A stretch of 64,000 nucleotides of DNA from Paralithodes platypus (GCA_032716605.1 CM064501.1:23501171-23565170); one strand, 5' to 3'; positions 29,110 to 41,260 are shown, counted from the stretch's first letter. Program-made: numbers and translations. Notes: generated by a model not told the origin, from the letters alone.

Positions 29110-32100
29110 ATTGTACATACTAATCTGCTACTTCACTGTCACAACATGATTCACTGTATGAGCCACTATCAGAATCACTGTCCTCACTTTCGCTGCTATC
29201 ATCGCTGTTGTTCTCTGCCTGCGGTAGGTAGGTAGTGGTATGGATGGGGGAAGTGGGGGCTGGGTTGAACGGACAGGCAGACATAGGCCATTTACAAGAT
29301 GCCATCCATGGCCGATCGGTGAGGGGTGACTTTGGAGCTGGTAATGCTTTTGCAAATATGCAAGATAGTTTGCACGCTCCAAGTGTGGACGGAGACTGTC
29401 CAAGTCAGGCACAAGTCGGATAGTGCTTTTTTTCTTCTGAGCTCTCCACTTCGCTGCCCTCGCATCTCCCAGGGTCTTGCTTTTGGTATCACCATAGACA
29501 TATCGAATGACAAACCGCTCCAAATCACTGATGACCTGTTCTGTGACTAGGAGCTGTGTACCACATGCTGCTAGCAGGTCGTGTGCCTCTTTAGACTTCT
29601 CCAGACGATCTGCGATGAGCTCTTGCTTGCTCCATAGAAGCCAGAGTTGTGGTCACACCCAGTGAGGACATGAAGTGGTATGATGGATGCAGCCATTGCC
29701 TCACTGCACAAACATCGGGCATCGATAAGCTGACGTTTGTGTTTCACACACAGGATTCCTGTTGTCTTCTGAGCAACATATGCCGCTTGCACGTAGTTGT
29801 CTGTGTCCTCTGTGTCCAGAACGACAGCTGCTGTGTAGCTGTCTGACCGGAGCACACTATATATGGTGAGCATTGCCGTATCTGCCTCTGCATGGGAGCA
29901 TGTGAGCTCTGGCACAAGCTTGCCTGTGGTGAGATTTTTTGCAGTGCTGCCAACTACAGAGTAGATGATCTCGGTGCTAGTTGTTGCTGCTGTTCTCTGG
30001 AATTCCGTTTGAAGAAATGCCTGAAGGCGGATTTTGTTCTCAGGTTTACCCAGGAGAGCATGGAAAGTTTTACTAGAAGGAAATTTATCTTCTGTCTTCA
30101 TGAAGACATTGCTGATTGGCAGATTTTTTTGGCACAGTATTCTCTCACTGTCCTTGATCGTGTAATTCTGATCATATGAATCATTGACGCAAATGATGCG
30201 CTCAGCATGCTTGTGTCTCGCTAGAACGAAGTGCACCAACTTCTCTGCATAATCTCTCCAGGTATACTTGCTACCGTCTCCCTTCTCTCTGTCTTCAATG
30301 GTAGGAGTTGTTAGGCGCCAGATAAGGCCCATATCAATAATAGACGTGTATACATCAGGCTCTGGAATGACAGTCATAGTTAGTTTTTGTTGAAGCTTGC
30401 TTTTCTGTGCCTTACGGATGGTTCCATTGACGTTGAAGATGGAAAGGCACTCGGCTGTAACACGATGCTGCAGGACTTCTTGAAGTTTGAGGGCACCACT
30501 CGTTTCAACCTGTCCGAGAACAGAGGCCAAGGCATTACGCTCCATTTCCTCAGTCTTTCCCTTCAGGTTCTCACCATCTGCTTTCTTCAATTCCTGAGTT
30601 GAAAAGTTCAAACGCTTGCTACGGGGAACTCTGTCGTTGAGAGACTTGGTCTTGGAATACACTCTCTCATTCAAGAACTGCTTCAGTTTGCTTGTGCCAT
30701 CCTCCTTTGCCGATTTCAAGTCGGCAGCGAGAGCGTCTGAGGCTGGGATTCCTGACTGTAGGGATCGAAGTGTCTTGTTTGTATGGTCAAATGGATCACA
30801 CTTGAATTCAGTGAGACATACGCTTATATCCTGGACAGCTTGTTCATCCTTCTTCATTTTACTCGACGAGCAATCAGCATGCTTCCCTTTTCCTTGTTTC
30901 TTGCGATTAGCATGGCGATGGACCTTTGTTCTCACCCGATTGATGTTATTCACATTCCGAGTGTTTGAAAGGAGCTGCTTTTCATTGTTCAGAATGGCCA
31001 ACCAACCAGACTTCAGCTTAGAGCCCTTATTCATTGTTGACTCTATCCATATGTCGAGGGCGACACACGAATATGGCTTTCCTGTCATTGACTGTGCAAA
31101 CATACCACTCTCCATGAATGCAGCCTGATCGACAGGAAGGGTATCAAGCATTGCGGTGAAATCGGGGAGATGCCCACCATACTTGTCATTATCATAGATT
31201 TGCATCAAAGAAAGCATTAGCTTGAGTGAGGACTTGAACTCAGTCCAGTTGCTTGTTCTGATTGCATGGATATGAAGATATTGCCGCCTCGATGTATATA
31301 CCTGCTGCTGTTGTATCATATACCAGTTCACTCACATTCTTTTGAATGTGTTCATGAAATCCGATGTCTTCCCCAAATTCATTGACGAGAATTTCCTTTA
31401 AGTAGCTGGATTTTACTACTGAGTTATGTCCGTGATTTGAGATAATGCGCTTATAATCCTGCAGCAGGCCTTGCAGTGTGCGAATTTCATGGTCTTTGAA
31501 GATGACTTGACGAATATGATGAAAGAAGAGAGCTTGGGCCTCTCGGAGGTTTACATGCTGCAGATGGTGAGTGCTTTCATCTGAAAGGGGCCTGTGGTCG
31601 CTTACATATTTGCGCCAGCACGCACGATGGTAGCGGATTTCCAACCCAAATGCTGTTTGACTATCTGGGATGGATGCAATCAGAGTGTCAAGTCTCAATC
31701 TCATGACCTCATCTTCCAGACGGACAGTATGTAACTTGAATTTAGTCTAGGCATCTACTGTTGATAGGAGTAAAATCTGCTTGTCACGATCACTACTCTT
31801 GTATGCCCCTTTCATGCACCACACACATAGAGTCTTATCGTGAAGGACACCCATACTGGAGCGGAGCCTTTTAGGTGCACTGGCCTCTGGGGAAGGGTCT
31901 TGTTGATCTGATGCTTCATCTCTTTCAAGACGTTCCTCGGATTTGTGTTTGCGTTTTTCGGCTTCAGAGAGCTTGCGCTTGCTGGATAATGATGCGTAAC
32001 AAGTGCTATGCATGTGGTGACCCTTTGGTCCCTTCTCCCAATCCACATTTGCATGTATATGTTGAAACTTTTCAAGTTCTTTCCATTGTAAAGACTTTTC

Positions 32101-32250
32101 CCGGATGGATTCCCACTTCTCAGGTGTAATGTTTTCCAAACGATCATCTGCGGTACATCGCTTACCACTGAGTAAAATGCACTCGTATTCATTTAATGTC
32201 TTGTCTGGTAACTCTTCACTCTCTCTTCTATTATCCATTATTTCGGTCAC
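29110..32250 (-). pseudogene. FEN/XPG-like nuclease-domain protein of the TIR element, left copy
   Basis: Minus-strand gene of about 1,100 codons, starting at ATG 32250. The N-terminal part has C/H clusters (C..H-x2-H-x3-C, 'LCVWCMKG', 'IRYHRACWRKY') fitting treble-clef zinc fingers. A long helical middle follows. The C-terminal third carries 'IICVNDSYDQNYTIKDSER', 'SHAEADTAML', 'VVLDTEDTDNYVQAAYV' and 'HVLTGCDHNSGFYG'. This spacing of acidic residues and the LTGCD box recalls FEN1/XPG (PIN-like) nucleases (EAEA, EDxD, LLGSDY). The tail is acidic and Ser-rich. Lesions: a TAG at 31747-31749 where the right copy has Trp, a frameshift near 31240, and another near 29570-29620. Similar hypothetical proteins are widespread in aquatic invertebrates, from memory. 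Function as transposase is unproven. Confidence 0.65.
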
Positions 32251-32326
32251 TTCACAAGTCGGCGATTTTCATCAGATGGGCATGCGATCCATCTGAATCA
32301 GTAAAAAAGTAATATTAGATATACAC

Positions 32327-32750
32327 TGCAGGCAGAGAACAACAGTGATGATAGCAGCGAAAATGAGGACAGTGATTCTGATAGTGGCTCATACAGTGAC
32401 TCATGTAGTGACAGTGAAGTGGCAGATTAGTATGTACAATTAGTATAATAACAATACAATATACAATACAATACAATACAATAACCATTCCAGTGGATTT
32501 GTAATGCCAGAATTAGTGAAAAAGGACACCTCATTCGTCTTTGTAGCTCATCTGATGCCAGAGATATTACATTTCATGTTTTTCAAGATGGCGTTGGTGG
32601 CCATTTTGAATATTGGGCTCTAGCAGAGTTAGCCGTCATTTTTCAGAAATAGGAGGTAATTTTCCTTTAAAATGGTTCAGGTTGTCAAATCCATCGAGAG
32701 AAAAAGGTAGGAACAAAATGGTCACGGATTCCAAGCAAATGACCCTACTA
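32327..32750. repeat. Inner terminal inverted repeat of the 4-kb element (left arm)
   Basis: Reverse complement of the outer TIR (22767-22812 and 28822-29222). It contains 'gccagaattagtgaaaaagg', a '(caata)n' stretch and the end 'GACCCTACTA'. About 420-450 bp, which is unusually long for a cut-and-paste element of this size. Confidence 0.9.
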
Positions 32751-32909
32751 TAATGTTAGCACAAAAATAGACCACAGAATAAGGGAATAACAGGGAAAAT
32801 AGGTGATAACTGAAGGAGGGGAGGAAAGTGGAGAAGGAGGGGATGTGGAGGAGTGATATTTGGCATGGCCCAGGGGCAAAAAAAAAAAAAAATGGGGGGG
32901 GTGTTTTAA
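32751..32909. mobile_element. TTAA MITE, family Y, right part (left arm)
   Basis: Continues the family Y MITE after the 4-kb element and ends at TTAA 32906-32909, shared with MITE A. Contains an A-run followed by a G-run at 32879-32901. Confidence 0.55.
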
Positions 32910-33386
32910 CCCTTTATTGGTGGCGCGCAACTTATGTCGTGTGAAAGAAATTTGGACTAAGTGGCGGTTCACAACTTATGTCGTGTGCCATTTTCAGCAC
33001 GTAATGTTGCTGAGAGAGAGAGATAAGTGGTGGCAGGAGAGTAGCAAGCGTATGACTGCTCCAGACAACCGCGGCGGACCTACTGACAAGAATCCCATCC
33101 ACCCTCACGCACTCGCTACACAGGGAATTATGTAGGGAAACTACCTAATTACATGGTTTTTGCACTCGTGTTGCGCGATCGTTGCAAGAAAACTAGTGGT
33201 CGTACAAGGATGGTTGGGGTGTCATTGGAAAGCTCTGTTTATGCCCTTTCAGGGATATATACTTGTTTTACGCTCTGAGTCTTATTTAGGCATGAAAATG
33301 ATCACGTAAACAACCCTATTTAGGGTAAAAACACCCCGCTGGGCGGTACATATAAATTTCCGCCTAGGCCGCTCGTTAGGTGTTAA
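32906..33386 (+). mobile_element. TTAA MITE, family A, copy 4 (left arm)
   Basis: 481 bp between TTAA 32906-32909 and 33383-33386. TIRs are 'ccctttattggtggc' and 'ccgctcgttaggtg'. It is the palindrome partner of 57598-58078. Confidence 0.88.
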
Positions 33387-35704
33387 ATGGATTTTTTTAG
33401 GCCCAGGGTCTTAAGAGTCTTCCCGCAGTCGCCCTGGGAAACTCTTAAGAGTCTTCCCGTACTTGCCGGATTAATAAACTTAAGTCATGGAGAGAGCATC
33501 AGGTACAGTCATGCACTAAATTAGGTTGTCACATGTCACACTATCTTGAGTTTATTGATCAATTTTATGATTCAATATGTACAGCTATTTTTGACTCATC
33601 AAATAGTTATGCAAGAAAATTCATTAAAGCTAACAAATATAATGTAATTCCTGGTTGGAATTTAGAAATTAAGAAATTACATTCTATTGCAAGACATTGT
33701 TTTTTAAGTTGGATTCGTAAAGGTAGGCAAAGGGATACTGAGGACCACAACTTGGTTAAAGAATCCCGAGCGAATTTCAAGCAGAGATTGAACAAATGTA
33801 AGCAAGATGAACAACAACATACCGCACAAGCTATCGTTCATAAGTTCAGATGTAATAAGAAAGCATTCTGGAAAGATGTAAAGAATACTAAAGGAAGAAA
33901 CAAACTCTCTAACGTAATTGACGGCGAAACTGATCCAATAAATATTGCCAAAATCTTCACTGATACATTTTTCAATAATCAATCACATACTGATAATGAT
34001 AATTATAACAATTTATTCATGGACGAGTTTAAGAGAGAATGGTCTGAGTGGAAAACAGATGCACGTAACCGTGTCGTACGTTTCCCTATGACGGGCTATA
34101 AAACAATTGAACCCCGGAATGGGACATGACAGAATACATTCCACTCTTTTTAAATCTGCTTCAAATGAATGTTTACCTATTCTAGCATACCTTTTTAATC
34201 TCTGTTTTTCACATTGCTATTTGCCTTCTAACGTATTAATCTGCAATATAAAGCCTCTGATAAAAGATAGAAAAGGGGAACTCTACGGATTCAAATAACT
34301 ACATACCAGCAATGCAATGTTCATGTTTATTGAAGGTATTTGAATTTAATTTACTCGATATACTTTCGGAAAAGATTTCATTGGACCAAAGACAGTTTGG
34401 CTTTAGAAGAGGAACGTCAACAGCAGATGCAACTTTTTTATTGAAAGAAATAATGAATATACCTCTAATAAAGGGGAAAACGGTCTAGTGACGTTTGTTG
34501 ATCTCTCCAAGGCCTTTGATAAAATTAATCATTTGTTATTGGCAATACACTTTTAGAAAGAGATGTCCCTATTGACGTTATATTTGTGGTGATGCAGTAT
34601 TGGCGTAACCAGTCTTATCTGCCGATGGGGAATGGAGGGAGCAACATGGCCTTCTCTGTCCTGTGGAACAAGGTGTAAGGCAGGGGGGTGTATTCTCTCC
34701 ACTACTTTTTAAATTGTACATAGACGACATTATACGAGAGATATCTAACATAGAAGAAGGATGTACCTTAGGAATTCACAGACTTAATGTAATGGCTTAT
34801 GTAGACGACTTAGTATTGTTATCATACACTATAAAGTCAATTACTATTCTGTATCAGAAAGTATTACTTGAAATAGACAAACATAAACTGCAAATAAACA
34901 AAGAAAAAACTAAATGTATGATAATCAGTAAATCTAATTAAATCAGCAAATAATATAACCCTAGGAAATGAAAATCTAGGGGTGGTAAGATTGTATACAT
35001 ATTTAGGACACATAATCACCTCAAATCTACGGGATCGAGACGACGTAGAACTGCGACTGAACGCATTTTATTCTTCTTTCAATTCAATAATAAGATATTT
35101 TAAGATAACTAATTTTAACACTCTTTTATATATTTTTAAAGCCTTTGGTCGACCTGATTATGGCCTTAACTTGTGGCAAAGACATGTTTTATCTACGAAC
35201 GTTTTCAAAACATTTGAGATAGCAATAAGTAAAGCATTAAAGCGTATTATGAATGTTCCCTCCTATGCTACCAGTCATGAAGTAGCGGAGGTATGTGATC
35301 AGCTGCTACTTAAACATCACCTGGCTTTAGTTCAAGCACGATACTACCACAGACTTATGCGATCTAATGTTACATTAATTAAATTAAATATGCCTTTTTT
35401 TCAAAACGGTAACCTACTTACAAGCATATATAAATTATTCAAAGATAATAACGAGGTAGATATTTCATGCAAAGGCTTGGATGTGATACAGTCTCAGATC
35501 GTGTGGGTCCAGCTACACGAACCAAGATGAACCCCTGTATATAACTTGAATCTTACCAGGTAATTGTTGTTGCAGCTCAATTGCATACCTGGCTACTAAA
35601 TATCTAGGTTTTAATTAATGTTTTTGTTTTAAAAGAACAAATATGTAATATATATATATTATTAATGTATATTATGAAATAAAGAGTATTGATTGATTGA
35701 TTGA
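33387..35704 (+). pseudogene. LINE-X ORF2, RT part and 3' end (left arm)
   Basis: From about 33476 the pre-RT region is open to 34129 ('SHYLEFIDQFYDS' onward). Frameshifts follow near 34110, 34300 and 34440-34660. RT blocks are 'LVTFVDLSKAFDKINH' (motif A, in a shifted frame near 34490), 'GVRQGGVFSPLLFKLYIDD' and 'MAYVDDLVLLS' (YVDD catalytic box). The C-terminal frame 34982-35530 has 'RLYTYLGHIIT' and 'ALKRIMNVPSYATS'. The 3' UTR ends in (TTGA)n at 35692-35704, the LINE tail. 33387-33475 contains a small self-complementary block ('actcttaagagtcttccc') of unknown origin. No RNase H is seen; the clade is undetermined. Confidence 0.85.
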
Positions 35705-35804
35705 GTACGGCACGCTTTCAAACACAATTCAACACACCTCTCTCTATCTCTCTCCTTTTGAGGGCTAGAGCCGAGTAGGCTAATGGAAATGGAAATCTCA
35801 CTCT

Positions 35805-36005
35805 CTTACTAACAACTGTCCCCTACTAACATCTCCTAATCCTGCCACAGACATTTATAAAAGGGCAGTATTCCCTTTCCATTTTTCCCTTACCCACTCT
35901 AAACTACTGTTTGGACACTTGACCATCAGTGTTATGGAGGGCAATATTAAGCAGCCTTGAGAGGTCGCTGGACTGTTGTTGCTTGATTCCCTTTGTACTC
36001 TCTCG
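35805..36005 (+). mobile_element. CR1/L2-like LINE 3'-end relic (left arm)
   Basis: Resembles 28640-28816 (shared 'cccttacccactctaaac', 'ttggacacttgac', 'ttgttgcttgatt') and ends 'ccctttgtactc'. It is a diverged, 5'-truncated tail of the same LINE group. Partner at 52530-52735. Confidence 0.75.
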
Positions 36006-36139
36006 ATCTCTTTTAAGTTATGTTCTACTGGTTCTTTCATGAACTAGATTATATGCTGCCAAAACATGTTTGTTTGTTATTACAACATGAACGCAAGATT
36101 CTACAGCACGCGAATGATTACCATAATGTAATACTTGTT

Positions 36140-36480
36140 AGGGGAGATGCGTCGTTTTTCTGGCCCCCCTTCTCCCTCATGTTTAGCCCCATTAGTTTTC
36201 AGATTTTCAGATTTTTCGCCCCATTTCTTTGTCAATATTAAGACCTATTGTGCTATTTAGGTGTCGATTGTTTTCCTGACGAACGATAGTGAACCTGTAA
36301 TTTTGGAAGAACCGTCCTTTGGCCTAGACATTTTTCTACCGAAAAATGTACAAATTATTCTAGAAGGGGGTTTTAATGTTTAAAAAAAAAGTTTGATGGA
36401 GGTCTAGGGAGGAAACTAAAACAATAATAAATATATATATATAAAATAATCAACTTAAATATATACCCTTCCCCCTTAAA
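36140..36480 (+). repeat. R1 dispersed repeat (left arm)
   Basis: Plus-strand R1 with 'agccccattagttttcag', 'ggtgtcgattgttttcctg' and 'gatggaggtctaggga'. Mirror copy at 52080-52420. Confidence 0.7.
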
Positions 36481-36494
36481 TTGACAAATGCAGA

Positions 36495-36577
36495 TATATA
36501 TTAGGCCTACAGAGACATTAGGCAAGGATCCGAAAAGTTTGGGATCCTTACCATATGTCTCTGTAGGCCTAATATAT
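36495..36577. repeat. 83-nt hairpin (left arm)
   Basis: 'atatattaggcctacagaga' and its complement at the other end form arms of about 23 bp. An inner 'aaggatcc/ggatcctt' pairing extends the stem. The mirror is at 51963-52045. It could be a foldback element or a small-RNA precursor; there is no evidence of transcription. Confidence 0.8.
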
Positions 36578-36589
36578 TCTGTTTTATTC

Positions 36590-37240
36590 ATCATATATAC
36601 TTTTTATATTGGGCAATGTACTGAATAGAATTTGAGTGTAATATATTTTTGTTTTGTGTATGTGATTGAGGGAGGCAAAAGGCAGAACTGCCTATAGCGA
36701 GTGCCTCCCCCATAGTTGAAAGAGTGACAGGGCCAAATTTAAGGGACGTTCGAGCCAAAATGCCTGGACACACGGAGTTTGAAGCAATTTAAGTCATAGG
36801 AAGAGGGAAAGACTGATTCTGGGAGAGAGTTCCAGAGCTCAGCTGTTGAGTAGAAGAAAGACTGAGAGTAACGTTTCACTCTCGGGTTGGAGAGTTGCAC
36901 AGAGTAGGGGTGGGATTGAGTTGCAAGACGGGTACCACGTGCCCTACGTAAAGGAGGTGGTATACACTGGGAAAGCTCTGAGGAACACTGATTATTATAG
37001 TAACGATAGAATAGCGAGAGAGATGCAACATTGCGGCGGAGAGAGAGAGATTGCAGAGAGTTGGTGAGTGGACGGGAGTTAATGATACGAAAGGCCTGTT
37101 TGAAACATCAATGAATAGAGAAATGAGTGATGTTTTGATTAATTCGATTTATATATTTCGAATCACTGGATGGACACTGATTACCATTGGGTGTTTTAGA
37201 AAGAGCAGCAGACAACGTTTTCCTGTCCCCCATTATATGC
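36590..37240 (-). pseudogene. LINE ORF2 C-terminal fragment (left arm)
   Basis: Reads on the minus strand as a non-LTR RT C-terminus with 'RRNVASLSLFYRYY', 'RARGTRLATQSHPYSV' and 'AELWNSLPESVFP', typical of the extreme C-terminal domain of Jockey/CR1-type ORF2, followed by a short 3' UTR. 5'-truncated, with disruptions. Partner 51290-51950 reads on the plus strand. Confidence 0.75.
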
Positions 37241-37271
37241 TGTAGATGTAGCCCGTCGAAGGCGATTGAAG

Positions 37272-37491
<220 letters not shown>

Positions 37492-38620
37492 GCCAGGTTT
37501 TTGCTGGGCTTAACTGGACTATTTAGGTAGATTCTTACTCGACTGGAGAAGTTGAAACCACATGAACACATGCACAAAGGTAATAGAGGATAAATGTAAT
37601 ACAGAGTACAAGCATAGAGTATCTTATTCAATGTAACTATAATATGTGTACAGTTACAGTCAGACATGGATAGGTATATACACAATTTTCCTAGCACGAT
37701 CGAGGATCCACAATAAGTTCCAGGGGGATGACACTATGCACTTCCGGTGATGACGCTATGCACTTCCGGTGATGTTGCATTTCCGTGGCACTTCCGACGA
37801 GGTTCTTGGCCCGTGGTGGTGGTCGTGTCGTATGGTGATGACAGCAGGATGGAAGATGTTGTAGAACTCTTGGGTTTGGGGTCTTAAATGAATATGTTAC
37901 GTTCTACCAGTGTTATACGTAACATATCATCGGATTAACATGAGGAGAAGTTATGCTGGTGTTATACTGTCTCTCTCAACTATTCTGACCTTTATAAGAG
38001 TCGTTAATCAAGAACCTTTACAGTACTCTTGGGTTTGGGGTCTTAAATGAATACAAGTCTGTTCTGCCAGTGCTATTCATATCACATCATCGGAGTAACG
38101 TAAGAGGGTTGGGATGCCTGTGCTTTCCAACTTCTCTTAACTGTCCTGACCTTAGAAGAGTCTTTCAGGTCACTTTGGATGGGTTGTATTTGGGCCTTTT
38201 ACAAATACGTGTCTTATTGCCAGTGCCTGGGGCAGCATACCGTAAGGACTCTATGCAAAGTGCCGTTATGTCTGTGCTACGGTATCTCGCGAGCCCGGAC
38301 TTAAAAAGAAGCCAATTACCAGTGTGTGAACTTCTAACAAGTATTACTGAAGTTTGGTTTACCACTAAAGCGCTCGTTAGTACAGCTTTCTTTAGCGACA
38401 GTAATTCCTGATGATCGAGGCGAAGAATTAATATTGAGTGGCCACCATGGTGATTCAATAACAATTCATTTGTACAGCCAAGATCTAAAAATCTTAAACA
38501 AACCTTTATTTGCCAGTGTTGTAATAGTGTATTTAGTATTAGCCCAAATCTTCCTTAATTAAAAAAAACTTTCCAGTGAAGTGTGTTTTTAAGATCTTTC
38601 AAACTGTAATGATCTTTAAT
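37492..38620. other. Unassigned; contains a 160-bp direct duplication (left arm)
   Basis: The block 'cttgggtttggggtctt' plus 'aaatgaata' begins near 37869 and again near 38029, each followed by 'ccagtg' and 'tcatcgga.taac' blocks, a tandem duplication of about 160 bp. Positions of about 37617-37945 are absent from the right arm. A 113-codon open frame at 38070-38411 has no recognisable domain. Confidence 0.55.
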
Positions 38621-38634
38621 TGTCTGGCATAGTC

Positions 38635-39025
38635 TTACCGATGGCAGCGCTTCTCCAGGTGCTCCTTCTCAGTGCATGAGGGGTGGATGTGCTGGGAGGA
38701 GGGCCTGGGGCGGCTGGGGTACACCTGTCACGTAGGTGATGCGGCTTGGAGCAAGAAGGTCGCGTGGTGGTGTAGGACTTATGCAAAGTCTTGCTTGCTT
38801 TTCCTTCCTTCCGGTCCTTTTTATTCATGTTACTGCCCGGATTCCTGATGGTGACTATGATGTCCTTTCCTGGTGTTGGGGGAAGTGCGGGTGTGATTGA
38901 GGCGACTCAGGCATACTCTGGCGGTGTGGCGCTTGGAACTTCTTTCCTCGTGGGTGTGGTGGCAAGGGTGGTAATGTTGGTTCTTGGTGGTGTTGTGTTT
39001 CCACCCCCTTTCTTCGTTACTTCAA
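38635..39025 (-). other. Pro/Thr-rich open stretch, possible exon (left arm)
   Basis: Complement of 49820-50220. On the minus strand it encodes a low-complexity Thr/Pro/Lys segment, then 'MNKKDRKEGKASKTLHKSY'. The sequence 'gtaagactatgcc' follows the frame, which would fit a 5' splice site. Not recognised. Confidence 0.35.
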
Positions 39026-39029
39026 TATA

Positions 39030-39500
39030 CAGGGTGTCCCAGGAGGAAAGGGCATAACTTTGGGAAAGGATAGAACAAAATATTCTATGCCTAAAATGTT
39101 CTATAATAAAAAGCCTAAATCTCGACCGGTATAGAAATATTGCATTTTGAAAATGGTATTTTCTTCAGTATTTCCCCATAAGGCTGGCCTAGCTGTCCTC
39201 GTACCCACCACACTTCCATCTTTCTGCAATTACTTTAACATGTTATTTTAAAGATACTATAATTCTGTAAGTTGCAAAATGATTATAGACATATTAGCTA
39301 ATTTAGCTCACTTTGGAGTAGTTGGAAACTATTTGACATGGAACAGACCGTTACAGTGATGCGGGGGAGGACACTACATAAACCCTTCAATATTTTTTCA
39401 ACTGTTGAAATTTGTACTTTTTGTTATAGAATATTTTATGCTTAGAATACCTTGTTCTATTATTTCCCAAAGTTATACCCTTTCCTCCCGGGACACCCTG
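39030..39500. mobile_element. Mariner/Tc1-type MITE (left arm)
   Basis: 471 bp flanked by TA. Ends are 'CAGGGTGTCCCAGGAGG' and its complement, with inverted repeats of about 90 bp. No transposase. The CAGGGTGTCCC terminus and TA target fit a Tc1/mariner-derived MITE. Partner 49342-49812. Confidence 0.8.
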
Positions 39501-39511
39501 TATATATACAG

Positions 39512-39542
<31 letters not shown>

Positions 39543-39659
39543 TTTCCCCTATATTCCAACCACTAGTACCCTCTCGGGCATAGACTGAGAGCCTGTACAT
39601 TCAACCGTACATACAATGGTGAAGTTTGTGAGGTCTCGTTCCAGTCTAGGGAGTGAGAC

Positions 39660-40000
39660 ATGTGAAGCACTTTGAGATACAACCAGCCCCGCTATCTTGC
39701 CTTCGCAGGATGCCCCATTGCTTTTTTTATTTTCAGACGTTCGCCCCATTAGTTTGGCGATTTTAAGAATGGTTTCCTGTGTTTTGTCAATGTTTAAGAC
39801 ATTTTGTGCCATTTATGTGTCTAATTTTTCCAGGCGAGCGATAGCGAGCCTGTAATTTAAGAGGAAACGACCTTGGGCCGGGATATTTTTCTACCAAAAA
39901 AATTACAAATTTATCTTGAAAGGGGGTCTAGGGGGTGTAATTTTAAGCTTGATGGAGGTCTAGGGAACACATTATAAATCTCCCCTTATTAACTATTGTA
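39660..40000 (+). repeat. R1 dispersed repeat (left arm)
   Basis: R1 copy with 'cgccccattagtttggcg', 'ccaggcgagcgatagcgag' and 'gatggaggtctaggga'. The partner is 48850-49130. Confidence 0.7.
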
Positions 40001-40065
40001 CTATCTATTTTCTGCACGAGCATATTTTACAATTCTACCACAATTGAAAAACACACTAATGTTTT

Positions 40066-40288
40066 GTAAGCCCATTCAGTACAGCGGTCACGTTCTTTTC
40101 ATTATTTTCGGGCAATTATTAGACAATTTTATTCAGCTAACTAAGAACATCTACCAATTAAAAGGCTACAGACTCTCTCAATTAATTCATTTAGTTACCA
40201 CATATCCTTCCTAAGCTTCAAAAAATCGTCTACATATAGCTATAATTAAATACAAATAAAAAGGCGTCGCTGGTACAGATGAGGTTAA
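40066..40288 (-). mobile_element. TTAA MITE, family B (left arm)
   Basis: Right end 'ggtacagatgagg' then TTAA 40285-40288; left end 'gcccattcagtac' preceded by GTAA, a mutated TTAA. It carries the family's internal 'tatagctataatt' and 'agttaccacat' blocks, inverted relative to 3342-3555. Flanked by R1 copies on both sides. Confidence 0.65.
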
Positions 40289-40299
40289 ACAAATTAAGG

Positions 40300-40560
40300 G
40301 GAGGTTTTTAGACTGTTTCCTAGACCTCCATCAAAATTAAATAGAAATACCCCCAAGATCCCCCTTCGAGATAAATTAGTACAATTATTGTTAGAAAAAT
40401 GTCCTGGCCAAAGGCCGGTTCCTCCTAAAGTACAGGCTCGCTCTCGCTCGCCAGGACAAAATCGACACTTAGATCTGGCGAAAGGTCTTAAAATCGCCAA
40501 ACTCCCGAAGCGAACGTCTTAAAATCTCATAACTAATAGGGCTAAACATGAAGGAGAAGG
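40300..40560 (-). repeat. R1 dispersed repeat, inverted (left arm)
   Basis: Minus-strand R1 copy ('tagacctccatcaaaatt', 'ggccaaaggccggttcc', 'cgccaggacaaaatcgac'). Partner 48290-48540. Confidence 0.7.
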
Positions 40561-40599
40561 GGTACAAAATAACACCAATTACTTCCCCTTTAGTAGAAT

Positions 40600-41260
40600 A
40601 TAGCGTCAACTTTACGAATATAGGCAATGTAGCGGTATCTCACATTATGAAAACATGCTCGCAGCGCTAGTAGTGTCTGTAGCCGGCAGAATTAATAGTC
40701 ATCACGTAACAAGAGTCCCGGCCATATAACCATGAACAAAAAACAACGGTTATTGCCGAGGAGGAGCCGTTATTGTGGCAATACTGGCGAACGGTACAAC
40801 ACTGGGTCACCCTCCTTAAACAGTCATAAGTCCGTATAAATAATTAGTTTTGCTTAGTCGCGAGACCCAGCTTATGTTTTTTGTTTTTGTTTTTGTTCTA
40901 TGTGTATGAAGAAGCCAAAAGACAGGATGCCTGTAACGAGTGTCTCCCACAAAGAAGGTTGAAAGAGTGTGCGAGAGCAAATATCAAGGTACGTTAGAGG
41001 AAATTTAGGTATGTTGGAAAGAAGTGTGCTGTGCTTGTTGAGTGTAGTGAAATGAATTGCAGGTGTTTGTGAGAATTAGCCGCATTTCTCTCTGTGTAGG
41101 TGAGGCACAAATAGAAACAGTGAATGAAGCCATGCAAATGTAACACAAGTTCCAGCAACTCCTTAACATATGCCGATATGTGGCCTCCACCGGGTACTGC
41201 CCTGCTCGATTGGTGCCTACAATCTCCCCAATATCAGATATTTTGATATTTTTGATTGGT
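40600..41260. other. Unassigned sequence (left arm)
   Basis: No gene or repeat structure recognised; mirrored at about 47590-48250. Confidence 0.5.

Larger units (their letters stand above)
22767..32750 (-). mobile_element. 4-kb TIR element with nuclease-like gene, left-arm copy (interrupted)
   Basis: Begins 'TAGTAGGGTCATTTGC' and ends 'GCAAATGACCCTACTA', with a 3-bp duplication TAA at 22764-22766 and 32751-32753. The outer TIR is cut by the CR1/L2 LINE (22813-28816) and resumes at about 28822-29222; the inner TIR is 32327-32750. Without the LINE it is about 3.97 kb, like the uninterrupted right-arm copy (58238-62227). The single gene reads on the minus strand (29110-32250). A 3-bp TWA duplication is known from PIF/Harbinger elements, but the encoded protein does not look like a Harbinger transposase. 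Confidence 0.8.

Noticed and set aside
29640..30179. Plus-strand ORFs opposite the nuclease-like gene
   Set aside because: Antisense shadows; the minus strand shows the conserved motifs and both arms agree on that strand.
22767..32750. Assignment of the TIR element to PIF/Harbinger
   Set aside because: The TWA duplication fits, but the termini and the protein motifs do not, and TIRs of about 440 bp are atypical.
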